Shown: positions 8,889-19,292 of the stretch, in pieces
Position numbering within the stretch: position 1 is the first letter of the stretch
How the letters are laid out: every line of letters begins with the position of its first letter
DNA from: Paraburkholderia adhaesiva
GTDB lineage: Bacteria; Pseudomonadota; Gammaproteobacteria; Burkholderiales; Burkholderiaceae
NCBI RefSeq assembly: GCF_021390575.1
Contig: NZ_JAJEJQ010000001.1
Location: 3,200,501-3,264,500, forward strand
Length of the DNA stretch: 64,000 nt
Reading direction: 5' to 3'
The notes under the pieces: generated by a model
What the model was told of the DNA's origin: nothing
Database searches by the model: none
Seen by the model: only the letters and a program-made list of their open reading frames with translations
Made by a program: the position numbers and the translations under genes

Positions 8889-9530
8889 TTATTGGATATC
8901 CGCGGGGCTTACGCCCGTTGGCAGATCCTGCGGCAGCCACGCCTGGCCCGTGAACGCACCCATGTGGCCACCCGAATGGACGATGAGCCCTGGCTGCTCG
9001 ACGATGCCGGACCCACGCACGACACCCGCCGCATGGCTCGCCTTCACGCCGGCGACGTACTGCGGAAAGTAGCTGCCGAGCAGCGCCGAAAGATCGGGGG
9101 GCTGCGGGCCGGTCCAGCCGACGCCGAACACGGTGCCCGCCTGCGAGACGTATTCTCGTACGACGGTGCCTCCCTCGAGCGTGGTCTGGCGAACCGTGTA
9201 GGCCGCTGTAGCTGAGGGAGATGACGCGGCGCTGGCCTGGGCGGCCTGCTGGGTGGCCGCGCTGGCCGCCGCGACAGCGTGCATCTGGGCGGCGCTGAGT
9301 GTGCTGACGGTCGCGCCATTGGGCGTCGCCATGGGCGCGCCGCCGAGCGCGGCGCGAGCCGGTTGCGCGCACACCATCGCGACAGCGAGCACGAGCGCCA
9401 TCGGTACGAAGTGCCCGGCAAGGCGCGCGGCAATGTCTGACGAAACACGCGACGACGGACGTGACGAAGCCCGCCCAATCAGTGCGTTCCGACAGTCGAT
9501 GGATGGAATATTCGGATGAAAGACGGCCAT
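8889..9530 (-). CDS. DUF2844 family secreted protein
   Basis: This protein of about 213 residues is exported by a signal peptide with an unusually long N region, hydrophobic core MALVLAVAMVCA and cleavage after ARA (about residue 60). The mature part carries features I associate with DUF2844: ALGG at the mature N-terminus, then Thr/Gly-rich strands ending in HSGGHMGAFTGQAWLP. Function is unknown. I chose ATG 9530 because GGGAGGGG lies just before it; a shorter start at 9401 lacks a ribosome-binding site. It is the first gene of a pair with the DUF3443 lipoprotein. Confidence 0.85.
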   Translation of the reverse strand: MAVFHPNIPSIDCRNALIGRASSRPSSRVSSDIAARLAGHFVPMALVLAVAMVCAQPARAALGGAPMATPNGATVSTLSAAQMHAVAAASAATQQAAQASAASSPSATAAYTVRQTTLEGGTVVREYVSQAGTVFGVGWTGPQPPDLSALLGSYFPQYVAGVKASHAAGVVRGSGIVEQPGLIVHSGGHMGAFTGQAWLPQDLPTGVSPADIQ

Positions 9531-9751
9531 ACCCCTCCCAAAAAGGGTAGAGCGCTCCGCGAGAGCGGCTGCCGGATATGGCGCACTGAGGTGGCGCACT
9601 TCGGCAACGCGGGGAGCGGCTCAACGCGTCGCAAGACCGCGACGGGAGCCGCGGCCTTTTCAGCGACGCATTGGCACTAGTATGCCTGTCTCAGCGTACA
9701 GGGTGCATCCTGGCCGAGCGACATGTCGCCGGGCCTCCCGTACGTGTGGGT

Positions 9752-10477
9752 CTAGAAGCCGAGGCTCGCGAGCAGGTCGTCGACCTGCCCCTGGTCCTGC
9801 ACGATGTCGGTCTTGCCGTCGGGATTGATCTGCGGGCCGTTCAGCAGGGATTCGGGGCTGCCCGTCGGCGAGATGACGAGTTGAGCCGCCGTCGCCGCGA
9901 ACTGCTCGCGCCGCTCCGGCGCGATGTTCTCGACCAGCACGCCGAGCAGTTGCTGCTCGATCAGATACACCACGTCCATGATCTTCTTGATCACCTGGCC
10001 CGTGAGGTCCTGGAAATCCTGCGCGAGCATGATCTCCAGCAGTTGCTGGTTCGTCGCGGTCGTGGTCTTCGGCACACCGTCGAGAAACGCGCGCGTTTCG
10101 TCCATCAGAACGCGCACTTCTTCGCGGCCGATCGGTGCGTCGTACCAGGACGCCCAGCGCTCGGAGAGCGCGCGCGCATCGCGTTCGAGCTGCTCCTGCA
10201 TCGGCTTGGTGTACTCGATGGCCGCGAGCACGCGCTCAGCAGCCTGCTCGGTCATGGTTGCGACATAGCGCAACCGGTCGCGTGCGTCCGGCACGGCTTC
10301 GACCGCACGCTCGACATGCTTGTCGAGGCCAAGCTCGCGCATCGAGTCGCGCAGCGTACGCGTCACGTGACCGATGCGCGCGAGGATGCGGTCGCTCGCG
10401 AATTCGGCCGGATCTGCCTGCGCGCCCCCTGCCTCGTCCTGCAGGCCGTTGGCCTGCGCGCTGCTGGGCTCGTTCAC
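9752..10477 (-). CDS. cheZ: CheY-P phosphatase CheZ
   Basis: This 241-residue protein removes phosphate from CheY-P. The catalytic signature QDFQDLTGQ is at 153-161, giving D157 and Q161 as the counterparts of enteric D143 and Q147. The C-terminal CheY-binding helix (QVDDLLASLGF) is intact. The start is GTG, one base after the cheY stop codon, so the pair is probably translationally coupled. It is the last gene of the chemotaxis operon. Confidence 0.96.
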   Translation of the reverse strand: MNEPSSAQANGLQDEAGGAQADPAEFASDRILARIGHVTRTLRDSMRELGLDKHVERAVEAVPDARDRLRYVATMTEQAAERVLAAIEYTKPMQEQLERDARALSERWASWYDAPIGREEVRVLMDETRAFLDGVPKTTTATNQQLLEIMLAQDFQDLTGQVIKKIMDVVYLIEQQLLGVLVENIAPERREQFAATAAQLVISPTGSPESLLNGPQINPDGKTDIVQDQGQVDDLLASLGF

Positions 10478-10478
10478 A

Positions 10479-10877
10479 TCAGCTCCCGGTTTTTGCCATC
10501 TTCTCGAGAATCTTGTTCAGCTTCTCGTCGAGCGTTGCCGCCGTGAACGGCTTCACCACGTAACCGCTCGCACCGGCTTGCGCCGCCGCGATGATGTTTT
10601 CCTTCTTCGACTCAGCCGTCACCATCAGCACCGGCAGATGCTTGAGGGCGGCGTCCGCGCGAATTTCCTTGAGCATCGCGAGGCCGTCGAGGTTCGGCAT
10701 GTTCCAGTCGGAGATCACGAACTCATAGGCGCCGCTGCGCAGACGTGCCAGGCCGGCCGCGCCGTCTTCAGCTTCGTCGACGTTCGAGTAGCCGAGTTCC
10801 TTGAGCAGGTTGCGGACAATCCGGCGCATCGTCGGAAAATCGTCCACGACCAGAAATTTCATTCCCTTATCAATCAC
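10479..10877 (-). CDS. cheY: Chemotaxis response regulator CheY
   Basis: This 132-residue single receiver domain carries the motor signal. Phosphoacceptor D57, acidic pair D12-D13, T87 and K109 match enteric CheY positions. I chose GTG 10877 ([13 protein letters not shown]), with GGAGG upstream, over the internal ATG 10862; the longer open frame upstream has no support. It lies between cheB (105 bp gap) and cheZ (1 bp gap). Confidence 0.96.
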   Translation of the reverse strand: MIDKGMKFLVVDDFPTMRRIVRNLLKELGYSNVDEAEDGAAGLARLRSGAYEFVISDWNMPNLDGLAMLKEIRADAALKHLPVLMVTAESKKENIIAAAQAGASGYVVKPFTAATLDEKLNKILEKMAKTGS

Positions 10878-10982
10878 AGTTCCATTCCTCCAGGCTGAAC
10901 CTGGGCAATTATCCAGATTCGCGTGACACGAGGCCACTCAAATTAATCGTTCGTCGTACCGCTAATACATTGCGCTAGCGCA

Positions 10983-12098
10983 TCATACGCGCTGAACGCG
11001 GTCACCCATCAGTGCGAGACGTGCCATCACGCGGCGGCTCATGTCGGAGAGCGGCGCGACATCGTCCGCGGCACCCATCGCAATCGCCTCGCGCGGCATG
11101 CCGAACACGATGCAGCTCGCCTCGTCCTGCGCGAACGTGTACGCACCCGCGCGACGCATGTCGAGCAGTCCCGCTGCGCCATCGCGGCCCATGCCCGTGA
11201 GAATCACGCCGATCGCGTTCTTGCCCGCGTGCTGCGCCGCCGAGCGGAACAGCACGTCGACCGACGGACGATGCCGGTTCACCGGCGGGTCGTCGGAAAG
11301 ATTAGCAATGTAGTTCGCACCGCTTCGCGCGAGCAAGAGGTGCGCGTGGCCCGGTGCGATGTACGCGTGGCCAGGCAGCACGCGCTCGCCGTGCTCCGCT
11401 TCCTTCACGGTGATACGGCACAGGGTGTTCAGGCGCTGCGCGAATGACTTCGTGAAACCGGGCGGCATGTGCTGCGCGATCATCACGGCAGGCGCGTCAG
11501 GCGGCAACGGCGTGAGCACTTCGCGAATCGCTTCGGTGCCGCCCGTCGATGCGCCGACAATGATCAGCTTCTCGGTACTGAGCAGCGGGTTGTTGAGCAT
11601 CGGCGCGGGAGCCGCGGCCGGGTGCACGCCGTGCGCGGCAGCCGGCGCACCGGCCGCTGCCGCCGGCGCGGCATGGCGTGCCTGCACGCGCGCACGCGCG
11701 GCGGCGCGAATCTTGTCGGCGAGCTTTTCGGCGTATTCGAGCATGCCGTCGCGGATGCCGACCTTCGGCTTCGTCACGAAATCGACGGCACCCAGTTCGA
11801 GCGCGCGCAGCGTGATTTCGTTGCCGCGCTCGGTCAGCGACGACACCATCACGACCGGCATCGGCCGCAGACGCATCAGCTTCTCGAGGAAGTCGAGGCC
11901 GTCCATGCGCGGCATTTCCACGTCGAGCGTCAGGACGTCCGGGTTGTGCTGCTTGATCAGCTCGCGCGCGACGAGCGGATCCGGCGCCGTGGCGACGACT
12001 GTCATGTCCGGCTGATCGTTGATGATCTCCGTCATCAGGCTGCGGATGAGCGCCGAATCATCGACGCAGAGAACCTTGATTTTTTGCACAGCGTTCAC
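10983..12098 (-). CDS. cheB: Chemoreceptor methylesterase/glutamine deamidase CheB
   Basis: This 371-residue protein removes methyl groups from chemoreceptors. The N-terminal receiver has D59 as phosphoacceptor. An Ala/Pro-rich linker (about 140-167) joins it to the esterase domain with a catalytic triad apparent as S184 (GASTGG), H210 (AQHMPPG) and D306 (GMGRDGAAG). The GTG start overlaps the cheD stop (GTGA) and is preceded by GAGGAG. Two MCPs in this window carry a candidate C-terminal tether for CheB/CheR. Confidence 0.97.
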   Translation of the reverse strand: MNAVQKIKVLCVDDSALIRSLMTEIINDQPDMTVVATAPDPLVARELIKQHNPDVLTLDVEMPRMDGLDFLEKLMRLRPMPVVMVSSLTERGNEITLRALELGAVDFVTKPKVGIRDGMLEYAEKLADKIRAAARARVQARHAAPAAAAGAPAAAHGVHPAAAPAPMLNNPLLSTEKLIIVGASTGGTEAIREVLTPLPPDAPAVMIAQHMPPGFTKSFAQRLNTLCRITVKEAEHGERVLPGHAYIAPGHAHLLLARSGANYIANLSDDPPVNRHRPSVDVLFRSAAQHAGKNAIGVILTGMGRDGAAGLLDMRRAGAYTFAQDEASCIVFGMPREAIAMGAADDVAPLSDMSRRVMARLALMGDRVQRV

Positions 12099-12874
12099 GC
12101 CTCCTCTACTGTCCTGGCGTTATTGTCTTGACTGGGGAGCCGCGGCGACGTGGATGCGCTCGCGCCGAACAATTCGACGCGGGCACGCCCAGGCTGCGGC
12201 TGTAATGAAGCGGGCAACTGCACGGACGGACCTGCGCGCGATCCTGCGAGTCCGAACAGCTCGACGCGCTGACGCGCTCTTGCGAGCCGTTCGGCGCGTG
12301 CCGCCGGAGTTTGATGCGCGAGCGCCTCTTCGCGTGCGGCGACATCCGGATCCTGCGCGATACGAAGCTTTTTCACCATCACCCGGCCCGAGCGCGGCTG
12401 GAACGCCACCTTGCGCGGATGCTTGCCCTGCAGATCTTCAGCCGCGATGCGAATGCCTTCGGTCGCGAGATAGCGGCGCACGAACTCCGCGTTGCGGTCG
12501 CCGATGTTCATCGTCGTCATGCCCGCGAGCACCGCCGCGCCGCCGAACACCTTCGCCTCGAACCGCTCGCGCCGTCCGCCCATCTTGATGAGTTCGTTGA
12601 CGAGCACTTCCATCGCGTAGGCGCCATAGCGCATCGAATCAGAGGCTGCCGTCTGCATGGTGTCCACACCGTCGTCGGGCAGCATGAAATGGTTCATGCC
12701 GCCGATGCCTGCCGCCGGGTCGCGAATGCACGCGGCCACGCACGAGCCGAGCACCGTCACGAGCACCATGTCTTCGGCGGTCGTGTAGAACTCGTTCGGC
12801 AGCAGTTTCACGCCGGGAAGGTGGAACTGGGTGTCGAAGTAGTGATTGGTCGCGATCGGTAACGAAGCACTCAT
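12095..12874 (-). CDS. cheD: Chemoreceptor glutamine deamidase CheD
   Basis: This 259-residue CheD has the family's catalytic Cys (C46 in VLGSCVAAC) and His (H62 in GGMNHFMLP). It deamidates specific Gln residues in receptors. The core ends near residue 195; the remaining tail is basic and low complexity. The ATG overlaps the cheR stop (ATGA) and the gene overlaps cheB at its end. Confidence 0.96.
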   Translation of the reverse strand: MSASLPIATNHYFDTQFHLPGVKLLPNEFYTTAEDMVLVTVLGSCVAACIRDPAAGIGGMNHFMLPDDGVDTMQTAASDSMRYGAYAMEVLVNELIKMGGRRERFEAKVFGGAAVLAGMTTMNIGDRNAEFVRRYLATEGIRIAAEDLQGKHPRKVAFQPRSGRVMVKKLRIAQDPDVAAREEALAHQTPAARAERLARARQRVELFGLAGSRAGPSVQLPASLQPQPGRARVELFGASASTSPRLPSQDNNARTVEEA

Positions 12875-13869
12875 GCGGTAGTTCCGATCGTATCAACGGT
12901 GCGGCGCGCGCCCGTTACAGTACTTGAAGCACTTGCAGCGCGGGCGGCCTCTGGGCGCGCGAGTTCGTACACCGTCTGGCCGCGCAGCCGGAACGCATGC
13001 GTGACGTATGTGAAGTTCTCCGAATGACCTGCGAAAAGCAGGCCGTCCGTTTTCATCAGCGGTTCGAAGCGCGACAGCACCTGGGCCTGCGTCGGCTTGT
13101 CGAAGTAGATCATCACGTTGCGGCAGAAGATTGCGTCGAAGGTCTGGCGCAAGCCGTAGTCCGCGTCGGTGAGGTTGAGCTGCTCGAAGCGGATCATCTG
13201 GCGCAGTTCCGGGCGCACCTTCACTTGTCCCGCGTGCGCGCCGGTGCCCTTCAGGAAAAATCGCTTGAGCCGCTCGGGGCTCAGGTGCTTCACCTGATCG
13301 TAGGCGTAGACGCCCGCATCGGCCTTCGCGAGCACCTGGGTGTCGAGGTCGGTGGCGAGCACTTTCGCTTCGCGCGCTGCGCGGTCGCCAAGAGCCTCGA
13401 TCAGCGTCATGGCGATTGAATACGGCTCTTCACCCGTCGATGCCGCCGAACACCACACGGAAACCGGTTGCGCCCGCCGCTTCACGAACTCCGCGAGAAT
13501 CGGAAAGTGATGCGCTTCGCGGAAGAACGCGGTGAGGTTCGTGGTCAGCGCGTTGGTGAACGCCTCCCACTCGACGGCGTCGTTACCTGATTCGAGCTGG
13601 TCGAGATAGTCGCGGAAACTGTCCATGCCGAGCGCACGCAGACGCCGCGCGAGACGGCTGTACGCCATGTCGCGCTTGTGGTCCGAAAGCGAAATGCCCG
13701 CGCGGCGGTGGATCAGCGCACGGATGCGCTCGAAATCCGCCGAGGTGAAATCGAAGTCGCGGTTGCTCTCGACGGACGGGACGATCAAGCCGCCAGCGCC
13801 AGCCGTTGCACCCGCAGCGCCCGACGTGCGCCCGGCGCGGTCTTCGCGCGAAAAACCCGGACCCTTCAT
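12871..13869 (-). CDS. cheR: Chemoreceptor methyltransferase CheR
   Basis: This 332-residue SAM-dependent methyltransferase modifies receptor glutamates. After a variable Gly/Ala-rich N-terminus of about 38 residues comes the helical domain ([18 protein letters not shown]) and the SAM domain ([17 protein letters not shown]; then [14 protein letters not shown]). Length exceeds enteric CheR because of the extra N-terminus. It is coupled to cheD by a 4-bp overlap. Confidence 0.97.
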   Translation of the reverse strand: MKGPGFSREDRAGRTSGAAGATAGAGGLIVPSVESNRDFDFTSADFERIRALIHRRAGISLSDHKRDMAYSRLARRLRALGMDSFRDYLDQLESGNDAVEWEAFTNALTTNLTAFFREAHHFPILAEFVKRRAQPVSVWCSAASTGEEPYSIAMTLIEALGDRAAREAKVLATDLDTQVLAKADAGVYAYDQVKHLSPERLKRFFLKGTGAHAGQVKVRPELRQMIRFEQLNLTDADYGLRQTFDAIFCRNVMIYFDKPTQAQVLSRFEPLMKTDGLLFAGHSENFTYVTHAFRLRGQTVYELARPEAARAASASSTVTGARRTVDTIGTTA

Positions 13870-14018
13870 CGTCGTACGCTCCCGTATCGCCCGGCCGTGC
13901 GCATGCCGGTTTGCAATGCGTGCAGGGCGTCATGCGCGGCGGCCGTTTCGTGGACGGCGGCGCGGTACGACTCACTCTGGCCGTGGACGCTCATATGCAT
14001 TGCGATGACTCGTTAGAA

Positions 14019-15836
14019 CTAGAACGTTTCCCAGTCGCCGTCGCCCGATGCGGCCGGCGCGGCATGCGCGACTGGTTCGCTGCGAACGGCAGCCCTCGGC
14101 GCCGGTTTCGCGGCGGCGGGCTCGGTGGCTGCGGCGACAGGCTTTGGCGACACAGCGGGTGCGGACGCAGCGCGTTTCGCAGCCGGCGCTGCTGGCACAC
14201 TCTGCGCAACTGACGACGCGACGGACCTCGCAGCAGGCGACGGCGTTGCCACACGCGCAGGCGCGGAAGTCGTCCGCATGGCGGCACCGCCGACACGCCA
14301 GCCGCCGAGCACCGATTGCAGTTGGCGCGTCTGCTCTTCGAGCGACGCAGCAGCCGCCGCAGCCTGTTCGACGAGCGCCGCGTTCTGTTGCGTGACCGTA
14401 TCCATCTGCGTGACGGCGCGGTTCACCTGCTCGATGCCGCTCGATTGTTCCTCGGACGCGGCGCTGATCTCGCCCATGATGTCGGTGACGCGGCGCACGG
14501 CCTGGAGGATCTCTTCCATCGTCGTGCCCGCGCGGCCCACGAGCTGCGAGCCGCTTTGCACCTTCGTCGCGGAATCGTTGATCAGCTCCTTGATTTCCTT
14601 CGCCGCGCTCGCGCTGCGCTGCGCGAGGCTGCGCACTTCGCCCGCCACCACCGCGAAGCCGCGGCCCTGCTCGCCCGCACGCGCGGCTTCGACCGCGGCG
14701 TTCAGCGCCAGGATGTTGGTCTGGAACGCGATGCCTTCGATCACGCTGATGATGTCGACGACCTTCGTCGAGCTCGCCGCGATGTCCTGCATCGTGTGAA
14801 CCACTTCGCCGACGACTTCACCGCCGCGCGTCGCGATATCCGACGCGTTGACGGCGAGCTGGCTCGCCTGGCGCGCGTTCTCGGCGTTCTGCTTCACCGT
14901 GCCGGTGAGCTGCTCCATGCTCGACGCGGTTTCTTGCAACGACGCTGCTTGCTGTTCGGTGCGCTGCGAAAGATCGGTGTTGCCCATCGCAATCTCGCGC
15001 GCGCCGACGTCGATCGAACCCGCGCCCGAGCTAATCGCGCTCACGAGCGTGACGAGACTGTCCTGCATGCGCTTGACGACTACGAAGAGGCGGCCGATTT
15101 CGTTGTCGCTCGTGGCGTGGATGGGCTGCGAGAGATCGCCCTTCGCCATGCGCTCGAAGCAATCGACGAGCGCCTTGAGCGGCTCGACGATGAGCCCGCG
15201 CAACGAGAAGCGGATCACCACCACGACGACAAGCGCGACAGCGGTCGCCGCGATGATCAGCGTGCGCATGAGCGAGATCTGCTCGCTCGTGCTTACCACG
15301 CGCGCCTGCGCACCGTCCTGCATCGCCTGGGAGAGCTGCCCTGCAGCGTTGTCGTAGTCGACGAATGCCGGGCCAATCTTCGTATCCGCCACCGCGTGAT
15401 ACGCCACTTGATCGTTTGCGCGCTGAGCCGCGAATTCGGCCTGTACGCCGTCTTGCACCGCTGCGTGTTTTTGCGCCAGCGCGTCTAGCGCGGCGGCGTC
15501 GAGTCCGTTCTTCGGCGCGGCCTGGAAGGCCTTCCACGCATCGTTACTCCTGGCGAGGATGGTGTCGGCGAAGTCGAGCGTCTTCTTCAACTCGTCGGCC
15601 TGCCCGCTCGACGAGAGGGCGCTAGCGCGCTGGAGCAGGATATGCGACCGGATCAGCAACGCCGATGCATCGTTGAGCGAACGCATCGCGACGACGTCGC
15701 CGCGCGCAATCTTGTCGAGCGAGTCGCCCGCATTTCCGAGCGCGACGAGCCCAAGCGCGCCGACGACGAAAGTCAGCAGGATCTGAATGACCCCGACGCC
15801 CGTAAGCGTTGCGCGGATCGACCACTTTTGCAGCAT
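14019..15836 (-). CDS. Methyl-accepting chemotaxis protein with C-terminal CheR/CheB-binding pentapeptide
   Basis: This 605-residue receptor of the Tar/Tsr type has TM1 at about 12-33, a periplasmic four-helix-bundle-like sensor, TM2 at about 190-212, HAMP (about 213-265) and a signalling domain with the conserved hairpin tip ([20 protein letters not shown]). After the signalling domain is an Ala/Pro/Lys linker ending in DWETF, matching the NWETF-type tether. It is encoded inside the chemotaxis operon between cheW and cheR, so it is probably a principal receptor. Ligand cannot be told. Confidence 0.95.
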   Translation of the reverse strand: MLQKWSIRATLTGVGVIQILLTFVVGALGLVALGNAGDSLDKIARGDVVAMRSLNDASALLIRSHILLQRASALSSSGQADELKKTLDFADTILARSNDAWKAFQAAPKNGLDAAALDALAQKHAAVQDGVQAEFAAQRANDQVAYHAVADTKIGPAFVDYDNAAGQLSQAMQDGAQARVVSTSEQISLMRTLIIAATAVALVVVVVIRFSLRGLIVEPLKALVDCFERMAKGDLSQPIHATSDNEIGRLFVVVKRMQDSLVTLVSAISSGAGSIDVGAREIAMGNTDLSQRTEQQAASLQETASSMEQLTGTVKQNAENARQASQLAVNASDIATRGGEVVGEVVHTMQDIAASSTKVVDIISVIEGIAFQTNILALNAAVEAARAGEQGRGFAVVAGEVRSLAQRSASAAKEIKELINDSATKVQSGSQLVGRAGTTMEEILQAVRRVTDIMGEISAASEEQSSGIEQVNRAVTQMDTVTQQNAALVEQAAAAAASLEEQTRQLQSVLGGWRVGGAAMRTTSAPARVATPSPAARSVASSVAQSVPAAPAAKRAASAPAVSPKPVAAATEPAAAKPAPRAAVRSEPVAHAAPAASGDGDWETF

Positions 15837-15997
15837 CTCTATTGCTCCTTTGCCCGGCGATTAGCCCGGTGACCGTTGTGCAACACGCTTTCGTCAGCGC
15901 GGGAATATCGGCGGTTTGCCGCTCTTGATGGCGGCTTCCGCTCTCCTCGCGCCGGCCCACAACGACGTGGGCACCCCCCGATAACCGTGTGCGGCGC

Positions 15998-16531
15998 TTA
16001 CTGGCTGAGCGCCTCGATCAGAGCCATTTCGCGGCTCGTCATCAGCTTTTCGATGTCCATCAGGATCAGCATGCGGCCGTCCACCGTGCCGAGACCCGTG
16101 AGGAACTCGGTGGTGAGCGTCGCGCCGAATTCCGGTGCGGGCATGATCTGGTCGGTCTGCAGCGTGAGCACGTCGGACACGCCGTCCACCACCATGCCCA
16201 CCACGCGATGCGCGACGTTCAGGATGATCACGACCGTCTGGTGGTCATATTCGACGCGGCCCAGATGGAACTTGATGCGCATGTCCACGATCGGGACGAT
16301 GATGCCGCGCAGGTTGATGACGCCCTTGATGAAATCGGGTGCGTTGGCGATGCGCGTCACGCTGTCGTAGCCGCGGATTTCCTGCACCTTGAGGATGTCG
16401 ATGCCGTACTCTTCCGCGCCGAGCGTGAAGACGAGGAATTCCTGACCGCCTGCTTCCGCTTGCTCTGCATCGCGACGGTGCGCGAGGGCGCCGCCTGCGC
16501 CGTTGCCTTGATTGGTTTGGACTTCTGCCAC
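15998..16531 (-). CDS. cheW: Chemotaxis coupling protein CheW
   Basis: This 177-residue CheW domain protein links receptors to CheA. Characteristic segments are [22 protein letters not shown] and [19 protein letters not shown] (each a continuous conserved run). The first 28 residues are a variable extension. Start codon GTG. It lies 161 bp upstream of the MCP and 74 bp downstream of cheA on the same strand. Confidence 0.97.
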   Translation of the reverse strand: MAEVQTNQGNGAGGALAHRRDAEQAEAGGQEFLVFTLGAEEYGIDILKVQEIRGYDSVTRIANAPDFIKGVINLRGIIVPIVDMRIKFHLGRVEYDHQTVVIILNVAHRVVGMVVDGVSDVLTLQTDQIMPAPEFGATLTTEFLTGLGTVDGRMLILMDIEKLMTSREMALIEALSQ

Positions 16532-16605
16532 GTTAGCCCCTGAGCGTTTTTAAATGATTGGGAAAGTGCCGTTCGCGTTTAAACGTAAATGCGGCGTTCA
16601 TGCGG

Positions 16606-18819
16606 TCATGCAAATTCGGCGAACGCACCGGCAGACTGGCTCACGCCGTGGGTCGCCCGCGTTTCGCGGTTCAGTGCGGCCACGTCGACGATCAGCGCGA
16701 CGCTGCCGTCGCCGAGAATGGTTGCCGCCGAAATGCCGTGCACCTTGCGATAGTTCGTTTCGAGGTTCTTCACCACCACCTGCTGCTGACCGACGAGTTC
16801 GTCGATCAGCATGGCGAAACGACGTCCTTCGGTTTCCATGATGGTGACGATGCCCTGCGTCGGCTCCGTGCGCGCGCCTTCGACGTTGAACACCTCGTGA
16901 AGCGCGACGAGCGGCAGATATTCGCCGCGCACGCGCACGACGCGGTCACCGTTCGTCACCGTGTAAATGTCTTCGTTGCGCGGCTGCAGCGACTCCATCA
17001 CGAAGTTCAGCGGCAGGATGAAAATCTCGTTGCCGACCTTCACCGACATGCCGTCGAGAATCGCCAGCGTGAGCGGCAGAATGATGCGCGTCGTGGTGCC
17101 CTTGCCCGCGTGCGAGCTGATTTCAACGTGGCCGCCCATCGACTGGATGTTTCGCTTGACCACGTCCATGCCCACGCCGCGGCCCGAGACGTCGGTGACC
17201 TGCTCGGCCGTCGAGAAGCCCGGCGCGAAGATGAGGTTCCAGACTTCTTCGTCGGGCATCGTTTCGCTGGCCGACATGCCCTGCTTGATCGCCTTGGCGA
17301 GAATCTTGTCGCGGCGCAGGCCCGCGCCGTCGTCGCTCACCTCGATCACGATGTTGCCGCCATGGTGCGCGGCGGACAGCACGAGCTGGCCGGTGCCATC
17401 CTTGCCGGCGGCGCGGCGCGCTTCCACCGTTTCGATGCCGTGGTCGAGCGAATTGCGCACGAGGTGCGTGAGCGGATCGATGATGCGCTCGATCAGGCTC
17501 TTGTCGAGTTCGGTCGCCTGACCGAACGTCACGAGCTCAACGTCCTTGCCGAGCTTGGCCGCGAGGTCGCGCACGAGACGCGGGAAGCGGCTGAACACGT
17601 AGTCCATCGGCATCATGCGGATCGACATCACCGCTTCTTGCAGGTCGCGCGCGTTGCGCTCGAGCTGCGCCATGCCGTTGAAGAGGCGGTCGTGCAGTGC
17701 CGGGTCGAACGCGGTCGACGTTTCGGCGAGCATTGCCTGGGTGATCACCAGTTCGCCGACGAGGTTGATCAGCTGGTCGACCTTCTCCACACCGACGCGG
17801 ATCGAGCTGCCCTCGGCGCCCGCTGCCGCTGCGGCCGGGCGGTGCTTGCGTTCGGCGTCCGCGCCATGCGCTGCGGCTTGCGGGCGTGCGGCTTCGTGTT
17901 CGGGTTGAGGTGCAGCGGCGGGTGCCGGTGCCGGAGCTGCTGCCGCGGGCGCGGCGGCGGGTGCAGCCGCCGGTGCCGCGACCGGCGTGGGCTCATGCTC
18001 GATCTCCGCCTCAGCGGCTGCGGGCGCAGCGTCCCCTTGCGGGGCCGCGCCACGTCCGATCGAAATCTGGCTTTCGTCGATCACGAAGCAGCACACGGCA
18101 ACGATGTCGTCGGAAGTCACTTCGGTTTCGAGCCACAGCGTGATGTCATCGCCGGTCTTCACCTGGGCGACGATGCGGCCGAGGTTACCGAGTTCTTCGG
18201 CGAGCAGCTCCTGGTCCTTCGCGTCAACCTTGCGCAAGGTGATGCGCAGATGCGGGCCTTCGGCAGCACCGCCAGCCGGCGCCGTTGCCGCCGTCGCTTC
18301 GTCGACGACATGGTCGGGCGCGCCGTTCGCGGCACCTGCGCTTGCACTTGCTGCGACCGGTGCAGCCACCGGTGCGGCAGCAGGCTGCGCAGCGGGCGCA
18401 GGTGCAGCAGCAGGCGCCGGAACGCCACGGCTTTCCGCATAGAGGCGTTCAAGCTTCGCGCGCACGGCAGCAGCCGCTGCCGGGTCCGGCTCGGCGCTTG
18501 CACGGTAGTCCTGCAGTTGCCCCGAAAGCACGTCCTTCGTTTCGAGGAACGTGTCGATCATGTCCTTGCGCAGCACGAGTTCGTTATTGCGCGCGCGGTC
18601 GAGCAGCGATTCGAGAATGTGCGTCGTTTCGGTGAGCGCAGTGAAGCCGAATGTCGCCGCGCCGCCCTTGATCGAGTGCGCCGCGCGAAAGATCGCCGCG
18701 AGGTCCTCGGGGTCGGGCTGGCCGATGTCCAGGTTCAGCAACAGCTGCTCCATCTGTGCAAGCAGCTCGTCGGCCTCGTCGAAGAACGTCTGATAAAACT
18801 GAGTGATGTCGAGTGTCAT
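16606..18819 (-). CDS. cheA: Chemotaxis histidine kinase CheA
   Basis: This protein of about 737 residues is the chemotaxis kinase. H48 in FRAAHSIKGG is the phosphorylated histidine of the HPt domain. Ala/Pro-rich linkers flank a P2-like CheY/CheB-binding segment (about 200-270). Dimerisation and ATPase domains follow, with N box NSLDHGIE, G1 DDGAGL and G2 GRGVGMDVV; the last 130 residues are CheW-like. I start at ATG 18819 (MTLDITQFYQ), the family start, instead of the longer open frame. Confidence 0.96.
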   Translation of the reverse strand: MTLDITQFYQTFFDEADELLAQMEQLLLNLDIGQPDPEDLAAIFRAAHSIKGGAATFGFTALTETTHILESLLDRARNNELVLRKDMIDTFLETKDVLSGQLQDYRASAEPDPAAAAAVRAKLERLYAESRGVPAPAAAPAPAAQPAAAPVAAPVAASASAGAANGAPDHVVDEATAATAPAGGAAEGPHLRITLRKVDAKDQELLAEELGNLGRIVAQVKTGDDITLWLETEVTSDDIVAVCCFVIDESQISIGRGAAPQGDAAPAAAEAEIEHEPTPVAAPAAAPAAAPAAAAPAPAPAAAPQPEHEAARPQAAAHGADAERKHRPAAAAAGAEGSSIRVGVEKVDQLINLVGELVITQAMLAETSTAFDPALHDRLFNGMAQLERNARDLQEAVMSIRMMPMDYVFSRFPRLVRDLAAKLGKDVELVTFGQATELDKSLIERIIDPLTHLVRNSLDHGIETVEARRAAGKDGTGQLVLSAAHHGGNIVIEVSDDGAGLRRDKILAKAIKQGMSASETMPDEEVWNLIFAPGFSTAEQVTDVSGRGVGMDVVKRNIQSMGGHVEISSHAGKGTTTRIILPLTLAILDGMSVKVGNEIFILPLNFVMESLQPRNEDIYTVTNGDRVVRVRGEYLPLVALHEVFNVEGARTEPTQGIVTIMETEGRRFAMLIDELVGQQQVVVKNLETNYRKVHGISAATILGDGSVALIVDVAALNRETRATHGVSQSAGAFAEFA

Positions 18820-18880
18820 GCCACTTTCACCGCAATAAGTGCCTGTGTGGGAGTCGGTGCTGCTATTTGGCGCGCGGCGT

Positions 18881-19255
18881 TCATCTGCACGTCTCGCCAA
18901 GCGCGCTCGCCAGATCGACGAGCACCTCCGGGTCCACCGGTTTTTCCATCCAGCCCGTCGCGCCAGCGTCGCGCAGGGCCACCTTGAACGATTCGTCCGA
19001 CTCCGTCGTCAGCACGAGAATCGGCGTTTCGAGATACGAAGGATTCGCGCGCAACTGGCGGATCAGTTCGAGTCCACTCATGCGCGGCATGTGCAGATCC
19101 GTGAGCACGAGGTCGAAGTGCTGCGCGAGCGCGTGCTCCAGCCCTTCGTCGCCGTCTGTCGCCAGCGTTATGTCGTAACCCGCCTGGCTCAGCGCCGACT
19201 GCAGGATCTCCCGCATGGACGCCGAATCGTCGATCGCCAGAATGTTTCTGATCAT
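18881..19255 (-). CDS. CheY-like single-domain response regulator
   Basis: This 124-residue receiver domain has acidic pair D9-D10, phosphoacceptor D53 and K105. It differs from the CheY at 10479: it has LTDLHMPRMSG around the phosphosite, lacks the TAES run and begins MIRNILAIDD. It lies just upstream of cheA and downstream of motB. In Burkholderiaceae such a gene is often called cheY1. It may be a phosphate sink or a second CheA output. The ATG is preceded by GAGAAA. Confidence 0.92.
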   Translation of the reverse strand: MIRNILAIDDSASMREILQSALSQAGYDITLATDGDEGLEHALAQHFDLVLTDLHMPRMSGLELIRQLRANPSYLETPILVLTTESDESFKVALRDAGATGWMEKPVDPEVLVDLASALGETCR

Positions 19256-19292
19256 CGGTTTCTCGCTCGCGCTGGTTCGCTGTCCGTATGCG

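Noticed and set aside
8872..9624. N-terminal extension of the DUF3443 frame
   Set aside because: The open frame continues upstream through the DUF2844 gene in another frame. The lipoprotein signal and the GGGAGG site show the true start at 8871.
16558..18987. An 809-residue open frame on the plus strand
   Set aside because: It is the antisense of cheA, with the same Arg/His/Val bias and no recognisable domain.
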